A stretch of DNA of 42,246 bases, from contig JAENRP010000362.1 of the NCBI GenBank assembly GCA_024741835.1, forward strand, positions 1 to 42,246. Direction: 5' to 3'. How positions within the stretch are numbered: position 1 is the first letter of the stretch; each line of letters begins with the position of its first letter. Position numbers and translations under genes: made by a program. Below the pieces are notes generated by a model. That model was not told the origin of the DNA. It saw only the letters and a program-made list of their open reading frames with translations, and made no database searches. Below, piece by piece: positions 1-11,536 of this stretch. This DNA is from Diplocarpon mali. Its lineage: Eukaryota; Ascomycota; Leotiomycetes; Helotiales; Drepanopezizaceae.

Positions 1-1345
1 TTTATATATAACCTTCTACTACTAACCTTAATAGAGCGCCTTTTTATTTTAATAAGCGGGCTTTTAAATAAGTAGGGTTTATTAATCATATATACTATAT
101 AATTAGTATTATTATACTAATTGGATTTAAGAATCTTATAAAGATCGGCTTTTAAAATATAAGTATCTTTATTATAATTATCATTTAAATTATTAAAAGT
201 GGATTTAGGTTTAAATAACCTATTATTATTATTAAAGGTATTTGCTAAAGTTTTAATTGAATAGCCTTTTCCTTTGCCTTTCCTTAATAGTTGCGGCCTT
301 CAGTAGGATAAGGGCAGTTTACTTCTTAATTTCTACTTCGATTGCTTCTTAATATTAAAGCTAGCGACTATATCGATCAATTGCCTTTTAACTTTATAAT
401 TAGTAATATTATAAATACTATTATAAAAGTAGTATTCCTAATAAGCTTAAGGGCTTATCCCGCGCTCCTTCCTCTTCTTAAGCTTATTATTGCCTTATAA
501 TATAGCATTTGCCGATTTAGAGCATCCTTTAAGGTCTTACTTAATAGTTTAAAAGAGGTCGATCTTCTTATAGATCTTAAGGTTAGGTTAGATAAGAAGA
601 GATTGTTTTATAATAGCAAACTTAAGAGGGAGGCTATTAAGTAAGAAATTAAAAAGCTAAGTTTCTTTAAAAGTTATAGCTATCTTAAGATCTGCGGCTC
701 TTACTCTCCTTTTTACTTTATATAATATAGATTAAGTAGAGTCTATATTTATATTTATATTCTTACTATCTTTATCTTTTTTATATTAAAATAAAGTGAT
801 CTACTATAGTAAATGCTAGGTATTAAGGGTAGTTATTTAAGAGTATTTTACCTTTAAAGTATCCTATCTTATCTTTATATTATTATAAACTTAAATAAAA
901 TCTCAGTCTTTATTATTAAACCTCTATTAATCTTAAGTTTGCATTTAGCTAAGGCTAGCTTATACTCCTTCTCCTTTTCTATATTTAAAATCTGCCTTTA
1001 GGATTCTTAGTTATTATCTATTAAGGCTCTTAGGCTAAGCTTGTTTAGTATATCTAATAAATCCTTAGCAGTTATATTAGCTATTAAAGTAGAAGTAGAC
1101 GAATTAGTAGAAGGAGTATAAGGGGCTATTCTTGCGTATTTAATAAGTGTCTTTTGAATCGCTATTTCGATGCCTTTACTTTTAAAGTAAAGCTCTAAAT
1201 CGTTAAACTATTATTGCCAGTTCTTTTAAGAGAATTAGAGGTCTTTAAGTCTAGTGTTTCGATCGGAATCGGAAGCTATTATTATTTCAAATAGAATTGC
1301 ATTTAAAATCAAATAAATTAAATAGTTAAAGGCACTCCTTTTATC
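1..1345 (-). pseudogene. Copia-1 F gag relic (5' part of gag-pol)
   Basis: On the minus strand this is a decayed copia Gag. The reading is colinear with the better-read copy C (from about 19081). It shares a conserved N-terminal block (RLKD near the start), a long helical middle, a Lys/Arg-rich stretch and a decayed zinc knuckle near 395-470. In-frame stops are TAA/TAG at positions best explained as former Gln/Trp codons. At the knuckle this copy reads YYFYNS where C reads CYFYNS, so a zinc-binding Cys is lost by a transition. The start codon is not evident. The frame runs off the window before protease. Confidence 0.75.
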
Positions 1346-1430
1346 GAAAAGTCGAAATGATTAAATAGCAGGTATTATAGAAGTATTAAATAGGGAGGAA
1401 GTCCTCTTATCGAAAAGGGTTTTTAGGTTA

Positions 1431-1572
1431 TAATGCAGGGAATTATACCTCTTATAAAATATAGTAAAATAAAGAATTATACCTCTTATAGTACTAAAGG
1501 GTTATAGAGTAAGGAATCACACCTCTTATAATACGGGTTAGCTAAATAGGGAATTATACCTCCTATTCGCCG
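1431..1572 (-). repeat. Leader repeat of Copia-1 F (four imperfect units)
   Basis: Four degenerate copies of a unit reading GAGGTATAATTCC on the minus strand lie between the primer-binding site and gag, at uneven spacing. The same four-unit block is in copy C at 18813-18946. The position in the 5' leader suggests an RNA-level role such as packaging or dimerisation, but that is inference. Confidence 0.6.
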
Positions 1573-1668
1573 ATTGCTTGCCTCTTACTATAAGTCTTAT
1601 TCAACTTCCTACTAATAGTTGCAGCGTAAGTGTTTTCTAAGGGAAGTTAATAATCTATTATTAGTCTA

Positions 1669-1684
1669 GCTAGGGCTTATAACC
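1669..1684 (-). other. Primer-binding site of Copia-1 F
   Basis: Directly inside the 5' LTR, the minus strand reads GGTTATAAGCCCTAGC. Allowing for RIP, this matches the copia-type site complementary to an internal half-molecule of initiator tRNA-Met (GGTTATGGGCCC). Copy C has the same site at 18694. Confidence 0.65.
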
Positions 1685-1730
1685 TATTAAGCTTAAGTAA
1701 GTCGGCGCAGTAGGTTAAGGAGGCTTCTAG
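1685..1730 (-). repeat. Copia-1 F 5' LTR, first part (46 bp)
   Basis: These 46 bp plus 149 bp at 15704-15852 make 195 bp, exactly the LTR length of copies C, D and E. The break is the insertion site of TR-GAG element G. Confidence 0.88.
1727..1730. repeat. 4-bp target-site duplication of G (left)
   Basis: CTAG here and at 15700-15703 flank element G. Uninterrupted Copia-1 LTRs have a single CTAG/CTAA at this point. Confidence 0.8.
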
Positions 1731-1978
1731 TATAGAGACCTGGAAGTGGAGGATCTCGTGATATAGGTCATATGGTCAGATGAGGACTAAGAAAGGGGTA
1801 TATATAGGACTACTATTATACTTAGAGATAGCGCGCAATACCAACCACCTATTCTACCCCTAACTAGTGAATTGTCTTAGTTCTTGTCTTCGGAGAGCCC
1901 GCTTATAGTGCTTCCTCCCTCTTATCTTTAGTCTTCATATAGGCCTATTCTTAAGTGTTATTCCTACTCCCTCTTATA
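1731..1978 (+). repeat. TR-GAG G 5' LTR (248 bp)
   Basis: It starts TATAGAGACC (ancestral TGTAGAGACC, as in H) and ends CTTATA. It aligns end to end with the LTRs at 9187-9435, 11904-12152 and 15452-15699, with mostly transition differences. Confidence 0.9.
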
Positions 1979-2173
1979 TTAGTAACCTACGCAAGGACGA
2001 TTCCTTTAAGATTTCGTCTTTATACAACTTCTCCTCTTAATTCTCTTGGTTCGCAGATAAGAGATCAACCCTTCGAAAACCCCTCTTAAGACAATAATCA
2101 TTTAGTTATTTATAACTATTAGTTATTATTCCTCTATTATCGACCTTGCAATCACTTAGTTATTTGGAACTAT
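1979..2173 (+). other. TR-GAG G leader, part before insertion of A
   Basis: Non-coding leader matching 9436-9629 of H. It contains a repeated word resembling AGTTATTTNNAACTAT. No convincing tRNA match for a primer site was identified. It stops at the A insertion and resumes at 13166. Confidence 0.7.
2169..2173. repeat. 5-bp target-site duplication of A (left)
   Basis: ACTAT here and ACTGT at 13161-13165 flank element A. They differ by one G/A transition. The uninterrupted site in H reads AACTGTCGATTG near 9627. Confidence 0.8.
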
Positions 2174-2370
2174 TGTGGTGCGGTCGGCTGGAGGGCCTTT
2201 ATTGGGTCGCTTAGGAGGCTTGCAAAAGTAAGGGAAGATGATTGATTATCTTATTCTTTAGTATATATATAGTAAGGAGACTTCGGAAAGAAAAGGGAGA
2301 GTCTATGACTTAGCAAAGTCATATAGAGGGTCTTTAGAATAAGTGAAGACTCCGCCTATTCTATATAATA
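2174..2370 (-). repeat. Copia-2 A 3' LTR (197 bp)
   Basis: It matches 12964-13160 and, inverted, 17751-17947 at equal length. The U3 edge is heavily mutated: CTATATAATA here against CTGCACGACA in the 5' LTR, all by transitions. The adjacent 2371-2380 reads CTAAGGGGTA on the minus strand and is the likely polypurine tract. Confidence 0.9.
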
Positions 2371-3830
2371 TACCCCTTAGTTAGGCAATGCTCTTAGAAT
2401 CGCTTAGCTATATAGATAAAATAAAAGAAATAATAGCAGTTATAAAGAAAAGAGGCTTTATCTTATATACCGCCTTTCTAAAGGTCGTTCCTTTTAGAAT
2501 AAGAAGGGTTACTATAGGCAATAAGCGCGCTTAGGAATCTTTGCAATTCTATACTAATGCTTTATTAAGCTTCCTATAGAGTATTTCTATTACAAAGGTT
2601 CTCCTTCCCTTCTTTTAAAAATAACCCTCCTTTATTATTTAAAATATCGTCTTTATATTAATAATTTTTAAATATAGAAGGAACTCCCGCTTATTATAGC
2701 CTTAGCTGCCCTTGCAAAGTAAGACCTTTAGAGTCTTTATACCTTACGTTATTGTACTGACTTTACGCTAGGTCGCTAGCGCTCCTTAAAGAGTAGGAAC
2801 CCTGGCCTAGTCGTCCTAGTGCCTACTAGGCAATGAGCTGCTGCCGCTGTCCCTACCGCCCTTGCCGCTGCTACTACTGCTGCTGCTGCTTAAGAGCCCT
2901 ACCCCTACTGCGCATCGTATGCCAAAGCCTATAATAGAATATAATAATATATGCGTATGCTATATTATATATAAGAGTACTAGCAATCTTAATTATTAGT
3001 ACTTTAATAGTACCTTTAGTATGCGTTGCATCTATTATACTATATTAAGTAATAGCTACTAATAGGCCAGCGGCCCTCTTCTTGCCTTTTAAGAGGCTAT
3101 TATATTAGCTTACGCCTGCGGCTCCTTTAAAGAGGAGGTGGCACTACTACTTAATATAGTAAAAGGTGCGCTTTAGAGCTTTTATAGTACGTTTATTAAG
3201 TCTTATTAAGTTCTAGGCTGATTTTAAAAGATAAGAGCAATTAGACCCTAGTGCTAAGAGGGCCTACTATTCCTATAAGTAGTAGTACTACTGCCTCCTT
3301 TGCTCTTAGCATTCTATTCCTATTTACTATCAGCCTATCCTCCGCTGCCCTATTCCCCTCGCTTGCTTCTACTGCTCTTATCCTTACTGCCACTGCCGCC
3401 GCCGACCCTTTTGTATCTCCCTTTATCTCCCTAGCCCTTATTGCTGCCGCGCCTATCCTCGCCTTCGCCGCCCTTGCCCTTATTACCCTTACTATACCCC
3501 CCGCCTTCGCCCCTGCTATTATTAATATGTTTGCCAGCAGGCCTCTAGCCGAGGGAGTACTAGTAGGCCTCTCTTAGGAGGAGATCTATATAGAGCTCTT
3601 AGCTATAGTATCCTGGCTCTTGACCTTAGCTAGGAAAATCTAAGAGAGGGTCGCGCCTTATAATAGTAGCTTAAGAATATTACTTATCTTATATTTTTAA
3701 AAAAGGAGAGCTTTTGTAATGCGCTTTATAAAAGAAAATAAATAAATATAACTATAAGAGAGTAGGAGCTTATAAGTATAAGTCTTTTAATAATAAGTGA
3801 CTACTTACTTATAAGTGCAAGTTGCTAAAC
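2371..3830 (-). other. Copia-2 A 3' region with GC-rich patches
   Basis: About 1.45 kb lie between the end of pol and the 3' LTR. Most is AT-rich with no supported frame. Two GC-rich, trinucleotide-like patches stand out, at 2760-2900 (GCT/GCC runs) and 3245-3640. Both have counterparts in copy B at 37140-37270 and 36480-36830. No hallmark of a third gene such as an envelope was recognised. Confidence 0.6.
3245..3640 (-). pseudogene. Gly/Ser/Arg-rich low-complexity coding patch downstream of A pol
   Basis: On the minus strand one frame reads as a Gly/Ser/Lys/Arg-rich stretch with conserved words RPAGK and SSTTTYR shared with copy B, broken only by TAG codons. The opposite strand (3251-3577, +) is an unbroken 108-codon Ala/Pro/Leu-rich frame, also open in B. 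Low-complexity GGN/GCN sequence can hold several frames open at once, so neither frame proves a protein. An RNA-binding tail or accessory ORF is possible. Function unknown. Confidence 0.35.
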
Positions 3831-3839
3831 GATTATTTA

Positions 3840-6800
3840 AAAGCTTTAAAGGTTTAATAAATAAATAAAGCTTTTAAACTTCTAGCGGTCTAGGTTCTTA
3901 ATAAGCCTATTTGCATATATCTCCTTAGTAAGGAGGTAGATTATCTAAAAGCTTCCTCTTTAGTACTTTTAGTAGATTTATATATTATTAATTTTAATAT
4001 ATTAAAGGCTTATCTTAATCTTCTTATTCTTTATAATAATTAGCCGAATTGTCTATTAATTATTATAATATATATTCTATTTAAAAAGGGAGTCTATGCG
4101 AATCTCTTTAAAGAGGCGTTTTATAGCTATTATCTCCTTTATAGTAGAAACTATACTATAGAGTTCTACTTTAATAGAAGAGAGCGTAATAGTCGCTTAG
4201 CGATTCGCTTTTTAAATAATCAGTCCTTTAAATAAGAAGAAGATATATCCTTAAAAGGATCTGCAAGTCTTTTAATTATCTTTAAAAGAAGTATCTAAAG
4301 ATGCGATTAATTAGTATTCCTTAGCCTTAAAGCTATAGGCAATTCTTAAGAAGCGCATACTATATAGGTATTAAAGCGTCTAATCTGCGGCTAAGAGGTA
4401 CTTAGAGCTTAAATTAATTAAAAAGAAAGATAGTTAGGAGGCTACGAATATAACGTCTAAGTGTATTATAATTGCTATATAGAGAATAGAGCCTATTTTC
4501 TCTTAATACTCCTTTACCTTTTCTAAGGAAGCTTGCCTTAAGTTCTTGATAAACTCCTTCTTTAGTAATAGAGTATTAAGCACTCTCCCTATATTAGCTC
4601 CGAATTTTTAAGCGATCTTCTTAATATAGGTATTATAAACTAAAGAGATCCTCTTTACCTTCTTATCTTAAATAATCCTTACTTTAAGGAACTAAGAGAT
4701 ATCTCTTATAATAGTAAGCTTATATGCCCTCTTTAGGTCTTTAATTAAACGAGTCGCCTGATTTAAGTTAAAGGCCTTATATAACACTTAAATATTATTA
4801 ATATAAAATACTATAAAGACTATACGATCCTTTATTATAAAAATATAAGGCTCCTTGCCTAATAGCTTAAGTTAAAGGCCCTTAAGCGTTTTTGCAAAGT
4901 TCTTATACTATAGTACTAGAGAGTCTTTTAGCCTATAAAGCGCGCGGTCTAGTTCTACTACTATACTAAGGCGCTTAAAGCCATCTAATAGGAAGTATAT
5001 GACTAAAGCACTCCTTAGGTCTTTAAAAGCATTGACAAATGCGTTAATAATATCAAATTACTTTACTTTTATATCAAAGTATATAGTAAGCGCTATTAAT
5101 ACTTTAAAAGACCTTATTATAAGTATGGCTATATAAGTTAAGAAAATTAAAGCTTTATCTTAAAGATCCTCTTATATAATTAGCTATAATTGGCACTTTA
5201 GAAGCTTGCTAGAGCTATTAACCTTATAAGTAAAAACCCATTTTAATAGTATTAGCAAAGGCTTTAAGTAATCCTTTCGTACGATTCTTTAGCAACTCCA
5301 AGATTCTAAATTCCTAATCTTCTAGTGCCCTCCTTCTTTAAATTGTTTGCTAAAAGGGTGCTTCTTTAGGTCTAGCCATCCTTTCGGAGGCTTTAGCAGA
5401 GAGCCTTAGTACTATAGGTAGTTAAGAGACTGCGCTCTATCTTTTACTTAACTATTAACTATAGCTTTAATAATTGTATAAACTATTAAATAGTCCTTCC
5501 TATCTTCCTTTATCTATTTATTTACTTAAAAGGTTAATATAAACTCTTATATATATAAGGAGTAGGGTAAATCAATATTACTTTAAAAAAGTATATGCTT
5601 TAAAGCAGTAGTATACACTTTTAAAGTCTCCTATTGCTTAACGCTTAAGCGTCTTATTCTCTTTTGCCTAAGAAGAGGGAGTTCCTCCTTGCGCTTTTCT
5701 CTATAAGTCTCTTCCTTTATTTTTATTATTATTAAAGGTTCCTTTAAAAGTCTAAGTAGCTCTATCTCCTAAGCCTATAGTCTTTAAGCTAGTATTATAA
5801 CTTAAGGTATTATATTATTAAAGCTTACTCCTTTTATTAGGTCGCTTCTTATAAGACTATTAGAGCTCCTCTTAGATCTTAGTAATAGTGCTTCTAATCT
5901 TCTATTAGAGTTTACTAAGGCTTATCTTTATAATTAAAGACTCTATCTTAAAGCCCTTAAGCTATCTCTATTCTTATATAAAATAGTAGTTAAAGATCTG
6001 CCGATCGCCTTATAAAACTTATCTTTAAAGACTCCCTTAGAGTCGTCTATAGTTCCTTCTTTAGTAGGGCCTCTATAGGGAATCATTACCCTTAAGCTCT
6101 AGTTGCTATTTGCCTTCTTAAAGATTAGTAAAGTGGCTTTTAATTCGCTTACTTCTACCTTTAAGTTTTTAAGTAGGTCTCTTAAAGAATTTAGATTTAA
6201 ATTAAGGCCTTTTATATTATTAGTTAAAGGCTATAGAGCAGCATCGGTCTATAATATAGGCTCTTTTTATATAGCGGCTTCTTCTATAGCGATTGCATTT
6301 GGCCTTGTAATAAGCTCTAATTCTTTGAAAATGCCTTCAAACTTAGCGTCCTAAGCTCCTTCTCCCTCTTCGATTAATTAGAGGGTTATCTTAAGTTCCT
6401 AGTGCGATATAAGGTTTGCGCGCTTAGCTTTTGGACTATAAAAGAGAGACTTATCGAATTCGATATTATAAGTCGTTATTACTTGCTAAAGTATAGGAAT
6501 TTAAATTCTATAAATATTAAAGGTAATATATCCAATTAAGTAACTTAAGTGCCCTTATAGTTCAATTTTAAAGGTTTAGCAATCCCTCCTTACCTCTTTC
6601 TCCTTAATTAAAAGGTATGCGCAAGCGCTATATATATAAACGCAATTCTAGTCAGGCTTTAAGCTTGCTATTATCTACTTAATAAGTAGCAGCTTATAAA
6701 ATTGAAAATACTACTTAAACCAATTATAAAGAGCCTCGCTTAATAAGATTATCTTCTTCTTAGCAAGTAGGAAGATATTATAAAGGTATATAGCAGCCTT

Positions 6801-9182
6801 TATAACCTTTAGCTAAAGGCTTGCTAAAAGCCTAGCGTAAATCCTTATTTTAATAAAGCGTTTAATTAACTCCCTTCCTACTCGCTCTACGCCTCTATTA
6901 GATTGATATATATAAGTAGGAGTAAGCTTTAAATCGATTCCCTCCTCTTTTACCTATCTCTAGTACTTTATAAGAGAGTCTTCTCTTAAAGAGATTACTA
7001 AAGTATTATTATCTTACCTAATCTTACAAATAGAAAGCCTATATTAGCGTTTCACTTATACTTTAAAGGCTTAAAGTACCTTTATAATTATATCTTTACC
7101 CTTTGATCTTAATAGGAATATCCAAAGCATACTACTATACTTATCCTTAATTAAAAGAACTTATAAGTAACTATTATATAAATTGTTTAAAAAGTTAAAG
7201 AGATCCTAGGAGATCTTAAAGAAGGGCCTTAAAGATCGGTTCTTAAAAGTAGCATAAGAAATAACTTGCTTAGCAGACGCTACTGCGTATATAAGGCACT
7301 CTAGCCTTTATATTCCCTTGATCTTCACTCCCTTAGCGCACTTGACTAGCGCTTAAAGAACCTTTGCGCTTAAGTAGCTAGCGCGAAGGTACTAAGTATA
7401 TATATTATTATCCTATATCCTAATAGGTATATAGCTAAACTAGAATCTATTATAGAGCATTATCTTAGCTATAGGAAACGCTATTAAGGTAGAGAAGTTA
7501 TATTAAAGTATATTTAAGAGATTTAAATAATTAATAGGCTTATATTTAAAGAAAATGAGATTATAGTAACGCTTTAACTAAGCTCACTTTATAGAATCTC
7601 TAATGCTTTTAAAGCGTAAAGTGAGGTCTACTTTAGAGTATTAAAAACCCTTATTTATAAGGAGCCTCTTTAAGATAATATTAGTAGTAAACTCTTCTAT
7701 AATAGCAACGTTATATAGCATTATCCTTATAGGAGAGCTATTACACTATAGAAGAGAGTCTGCTATATATCTATTACCTTTCCTAATAATTAAGAGTCTT
7801 AAGGTACCTGCTTTAATATATTGCTATAAGTTGCTAAAAGGCTTAAAGGTGCTTGCGATAAGTAAATCCTTTGAATTAATAATATAAGTAGCTGCGCAAT
7901 TGTTAAAGAGCGTACTTAAGGAGAGCAGGTGGCGTTTTAGCTTAAAGAGGTAGTAGATATTAAATGATTTTTCAAAAGTGTTAAAGGCAAAGGGATCTAT
8001 TATTATAAAGACTAGTAAGTTCTCCCTTTTGCTTAAAATATCCTCTTTAAAGGCTAAAGCCTTTCCTTTGAATTTATCAATTACTATTACTATAATATTA
8101 TTCTCCTTAAGCTATACTTAAAGACCCTTGAACTGGTCTCCTGCGTTTAATGCCTTTTGTATTTATAGGACCTCCTTTTATAAGGGGAGAACCTTTATAT
8201 TTTCCTTGCGCCTATCTATAGCATATAATAGTTTCCAATAGTCCTAGGGCTTTTAATAGTGATTTTTAAAGCCTTTATAAGGGCACTTAGGCCTAATCTC
8301 CCTTCTAAAGCTTATAGAGCGACTTTAAGAGCTACTCGCTAGAGCTTGCGAAGGGGTTTTAATATCTAAGAGAGACTCTTAAGTAGTAAAAACTGCTAGC
8401 CTTTTATTATTAATTACTCTATTAAATTCAATACCTGCTAAGGCGCAGCTTAGCTGCATTAGGTTATACTTATATAAGGTTCCTATCTACTTATTAGTAA
8501 TTATTTCCTCCTTTAAGCGAGTCGCCTAACTTAGATTAATCTTTACTATAACTGAGTTTAAAAAGTCAATTACTCCTAGTCTCCCTTTGATCTTAAGAAG
8601 ACTATATTATTCTATTAAGCGGTACGCCTCCTACTACTCCTAGATCTACTACTAAGTATTAGTTCTCTTAGTCTTGCCTTAGTATAATACATCGTAGTAC
8701 TAAAGCCTTATCTAAGACTAAATAGCCTTATTAGAAGGCGCAATATCACGCTTTAAAATGGATACTAGGCCTTAGAGTAAGAGTTGCTAATTCACCAAAT
8801 TAGTATATAAGTTATTAGCAGGGGTTCTACTTATAAGAGTGTCTCTATTAGGTATTAAAGAGGAGAGCTTCTTAGCTTGGATTTGTACTTAAGCTATTAT
8901 AAAAGCTAAGAGCGTTCTATTGATAGTCTTAAAGACCTATTTTAATAGTAGTTTATAGTATTTGCGTTAAGTCTTTTAAGTTTCCTTACGCATATAATGC
9001 TCCTTTATTAGGATTTTCTATTTATCTTTAATATCTTTATAAGAGGCCTATAGAAGAGGAGCCTTTAATAGATCTCCTAAGGGAAAGCGGGTATAAATCT
9101 ATTTAAATAGAGTTGCTATATACTCTTTATATAACCTTGCGTATACTACGCAAAGGTTAGCCGTTTCCAATTCCTTAAGCTC
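3840..9182 (-). pseudogene. Copia-2 A gag-pol polyprotein relic (main part)
   Basis: Minus-strand decayed Ty1/copia polyprotein, colinear with B (31051-36220). In order on the minus strand it has gag C-terminal half (about 9180-8150), a protease-like block (about 8050-7850), integrase (about 7450-6700), a poorly conserved linker (6700-5400), RT (about 5260-4400) and RNase H with a copia-type C-terminus (about 4350-3840). The RT catalytic motif near 4789-4810 reads YINNI where YVDDI is expected, a change made only of transitions. In-frame stops are almost all TAA/TAG. The frame itself is largely in register, so decay is by RIP and not by indels. The gag N-terminus is cut off by H and lies at 12157-12330. 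Confidence 0.82.
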
Positions 9183-9186
9183 CTAT
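9183..9186. repeat. 4-bp target-site duplication of H (left)
   Basis: CTAT here and at 12153-12156 flank H. The uninterrupted copy B has one CTAT (within CTCTTTATATAGGAG, about 18325, opposite strand). Confidence 0.75.
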
Positions 9187-9435
9187 TGTAGAGACCTGGA
9201 AGTGGAGGATCTCGTGACATAGGTCACATGGTCAGATGAGGACCAAGAAAGGGGTATATATAGGACTACTATTATACTTAGAGATAGCGCGCAATACCAA
9301 CTACCTATTCTACCCCTAACTAGTGAATTGTCCTAGTTCTCGTCTTTAAAGAGCCCGCTTGTAGTGCTTCCTCCCTCTTATTTTTAGGTCTTCCCTTAGG
9401 CCTATTCTTATATTGTCTCCTCCTTAAGTCTTATA
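9187..9435 (+). repeat. TR-GAG H 5' LTR (249 bp)
   Basis: It begins TGTAGAGACCTGG, the least mutated start of the four LTRs, and ends CTTATA. It is paired with 11904-12152. Confidence 0.92.
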
Positions 9436-10043
9436 TTAATAACCTACGCAGGGACGATTCCTTTAAGATTTCGTCTTTATACGACTTCTCCTCTTAATTC
9501 TCTTAGTTCGCAGATAAGAGATTAACCCTTTAAAAACCCCTCTTAAGACAACAATCATTCAGTTATTTGTAACTATTAGTTATCATTCTTCTATTATCAA
9601 CCTTGCAATCACTTAATTATTTAGAACTGTCGATTGCTACTCTCTACTATTAATAACCTTAGATTTTCCTATTTCGGCCCCTATTCTGCCTCTCCTACCT
9701 ACCTCTAATCCGATAAGCTTGAATTGTCAGCCTATTAGTACGATTATCGGATTTCTAGCCTTTCTAATATAAAGAAGTTTGATTAGCTATAATAGCTACT
9801 TTAAATAAAAGCAGTTTTAGGTATTTATATAATATTAAACGAAAGCTCCAATCGGAAGAGTCTCCTTAGCTTTCTTAGAAAGCTAAATTGGATACTTTAG
9901 CCGCCTTTACTTGATAGGACTCTAAAAACTGCCTTGAAATCATCTCTAGAGACCCTTTTATTTTAAGAACCAATAGGAATTGTCCTAAAAGCTAAGATGA
10001 ATCTTTCTTAGAAACTTTATTATAGAAATTAGTCTTTGACTTA
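9436..10043 (+). other. TR-GAG H leader
   Basis: About 600 bp of non-coding leader. It opens TTAATAACCTACGCAGGGAC, which should hold the primer-binding site, but no tRNA could be assigned. It matches G at 1979-2173 plus 13166-13574. Confidence 0.6.
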
Positions 10044-10153
10044 ATAAACCTTTTCTTACTGCTAGTGATTATAATACCTTTATTTATTGCTTTATACCTA
10101 TTAAAGAAGTCTTAGCAAAGTATAAATAAACTTTCTATAAAAGCCGGATTTTC

Positions 10154-10176
10154 ACTCTTAGGCCAGGCCTGCGAGT
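10154..10176 (+). repeat. 23-nt quasi-palindromic motif, H copy 1
   Basis: It begins ACTCTTAGGCC and ends TGCGAGT. It is the same unit as in the Copia-1 arrays. It lies in the Gag frame. The G counterpart is 13685-13707. Confidence 0.8.
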
Positions 10177-11144
10177 AGGAATATAAAAATGCAATTTTAT
10201 ATAACTCGAGTTCTTCGCCTTCTCCTTTAATACCTTCCCCTTTAATAACTGTACTTGCTTTTTCAATATCAATACTTGAAAATACTAAAAATATCAATTT
10301 CAAACCTCTTTCTAACCCTTTGCTTAAATCTTTTCAAGCTCGCCTTAGTCACTTTAAGATTGACTCAAATTCTGAAAACTCCTTAGAATACCTTAAGCCT
10401 TATATTCGACCTAACTCCCCTTTTATTGAAACGAATAAAGCGATAATAGCCGCCTTTAAAGCTATTATTAATTATTTTCCCTTCTTTAATTCCTCTAGCG
10501 CTCTTTATTTTACTAAAGCTAATATTATTAATTTCCTTAAATAATATAAGGAGACTTATTATAATTTTAGCATTAGATATAATAAGATAATCAATCGACT
10601 TCCCTACTATTGCGACTAAACTAGTAAAGATATTATCAAATCTCTACTTAAGTAGAAGCTTTATAAGTCCTAAGAACTACTTATTAAGGCTCTTAAAGCT
10701 GAATTTTAAGAATTTGATAGATAGCAGATTCGCGATACTCTAGCCTTTCTAAAGGAGTTTATTTTTATTACTTACACTCCTAAGGAACTTAAAAACTACT
10801 ATTAGACCTTTACTTAAGTGTCGAATACCTTAATCGACTAGAAAATACTTAGCGAAGTTGAAAGAGGCCGCCTTTTCTTACTTAGATTACCTACTGGCCT
10901 TTGCAATAAGATCATTAAGAATTTTAAGATCAATAAATAAGACCTTATAACCTTTGCCTCATTTGAGGAGTTCTTAGCCTTTGCTTTAAAATCAGATCTT
11001 AATAAGAGAACTATTAATACTATAAAATAGGAAAAATCCCCTACTCCCTCTTATACTAAAGACCTTAAGAGCTTAGTTTAAGAACACTCAAAGGCTTTAG
11101 AAGTTATAGAGGAGGCAAAGAGAAATCTAATAGTAATTCCCTTT

Positions 11145-11167
11145 ACTTGCAGTCCTGGCCTAAGAGT
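11145..11167 (-). repeat. 23-nt motif, H copy 2 (inverted)
   Basis: It reads ACTTGCAGTCC to AAGAGT on the plus strand, so the unit is in the opposite orientation. It is translated in frame in Gag. The G counterpart is 14661-14683. Confidence 0.8.
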
Positions 11168-11536
11168 AAAATCTGCCTTAAAAATCAAGGAACTCGAAGC
11201 CTAGTTTTCTAAACTCCGCATCTAATGTTTAAAAACCTCAATTGAAGGCCTTCTTTAGGAAACTTATCGCGCCTCTTAGTTTGGAAATCGATAGGCTCTA
11301 GAAGGCAAAAACCAGTATGCGAACTTTAAATACCTAAATCCAGCTTCCCTTAGGTTGAATAAGCAAGTTGCCACCTTAAAGAAGCTTGATAATCGAATAC
11401 AGCTATATTAAAGAAATTCCTAAATTATCAATCGAATTTTATATAAAACCTAGATTTTCTTTAATAAGGATACCTTTTAAGTTAGTTAGGGCATATATGC
11501 TTAAGATTACTTAAAATTGTCTTCGAATTTTCTTTA

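Larger units (their letters stand above)
1..1730 (-). mobile_element. Copia-1 element F, left fragment (gag, leader, PBS, part of 5' LTR)
   Basis: This is the 5' part of a minus-strand Ty1/copia element. Read on the minus strand it runs LTR fragment (1730 to 1685), primer-binding site, leader and gag, then leaves the window at base 1. It matches the plus-strand copy C (18499 onward) and the minus-strand copy D (41844-42246) along its length, with mostly transition differences. Its LTR is split by TR-GAG element G and resumes at 15704-15852. Its pol half and 3' LTR lie beyond the left edge. Confidence 0.88.
10044..11536 (+). pseudogene. TR-GAG H Gag-like protein relic
   Basis: One frame of about 498 codons runs through this region with roughly two dozen stops, nearly all TAA/TAG, consistent with former CAA/CAG. 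The middle (about 10540-11000) resembles fungal LTR-retrotransposon Gag: a helical region, then SEVERGRLFLL and a GLP-like turn, followed by the capsid-like TFASFEEF block. No CCHC zinc knuckle and no protease DTG is visible. The proposed start is an ATA at 10044 (a possible RIPed ATG), giving an odd hydrophobic N-terminus (LFLLLVIIIPLFIALYLL), so the true start may be downstream. The 23-nt motif occurs twice in frame (10154-10176 and 11145-11167, the latter giving TCSPGLRVKS). The sister gag in G is colinear. Confidence 0.72.

Noticed and set aside
3251..3577. Plus-strand 108-codon Ala/Pro-rich ORF as a real gene
   Set aside because: It is antisense to the 3' region of copia A, is low-complexity, and lacks codons RIP can disable. 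The sense frame is equally conserved, so I keep it only as a patch of interest.
6103..6354. Plus-strand 83-codon ORF (and its counterpart at 33712-33960, minus)
   Set aside because: Both are antisense shadows in the linker between integrase and RT of Copia-2. They are similar only because the two elements are copies.
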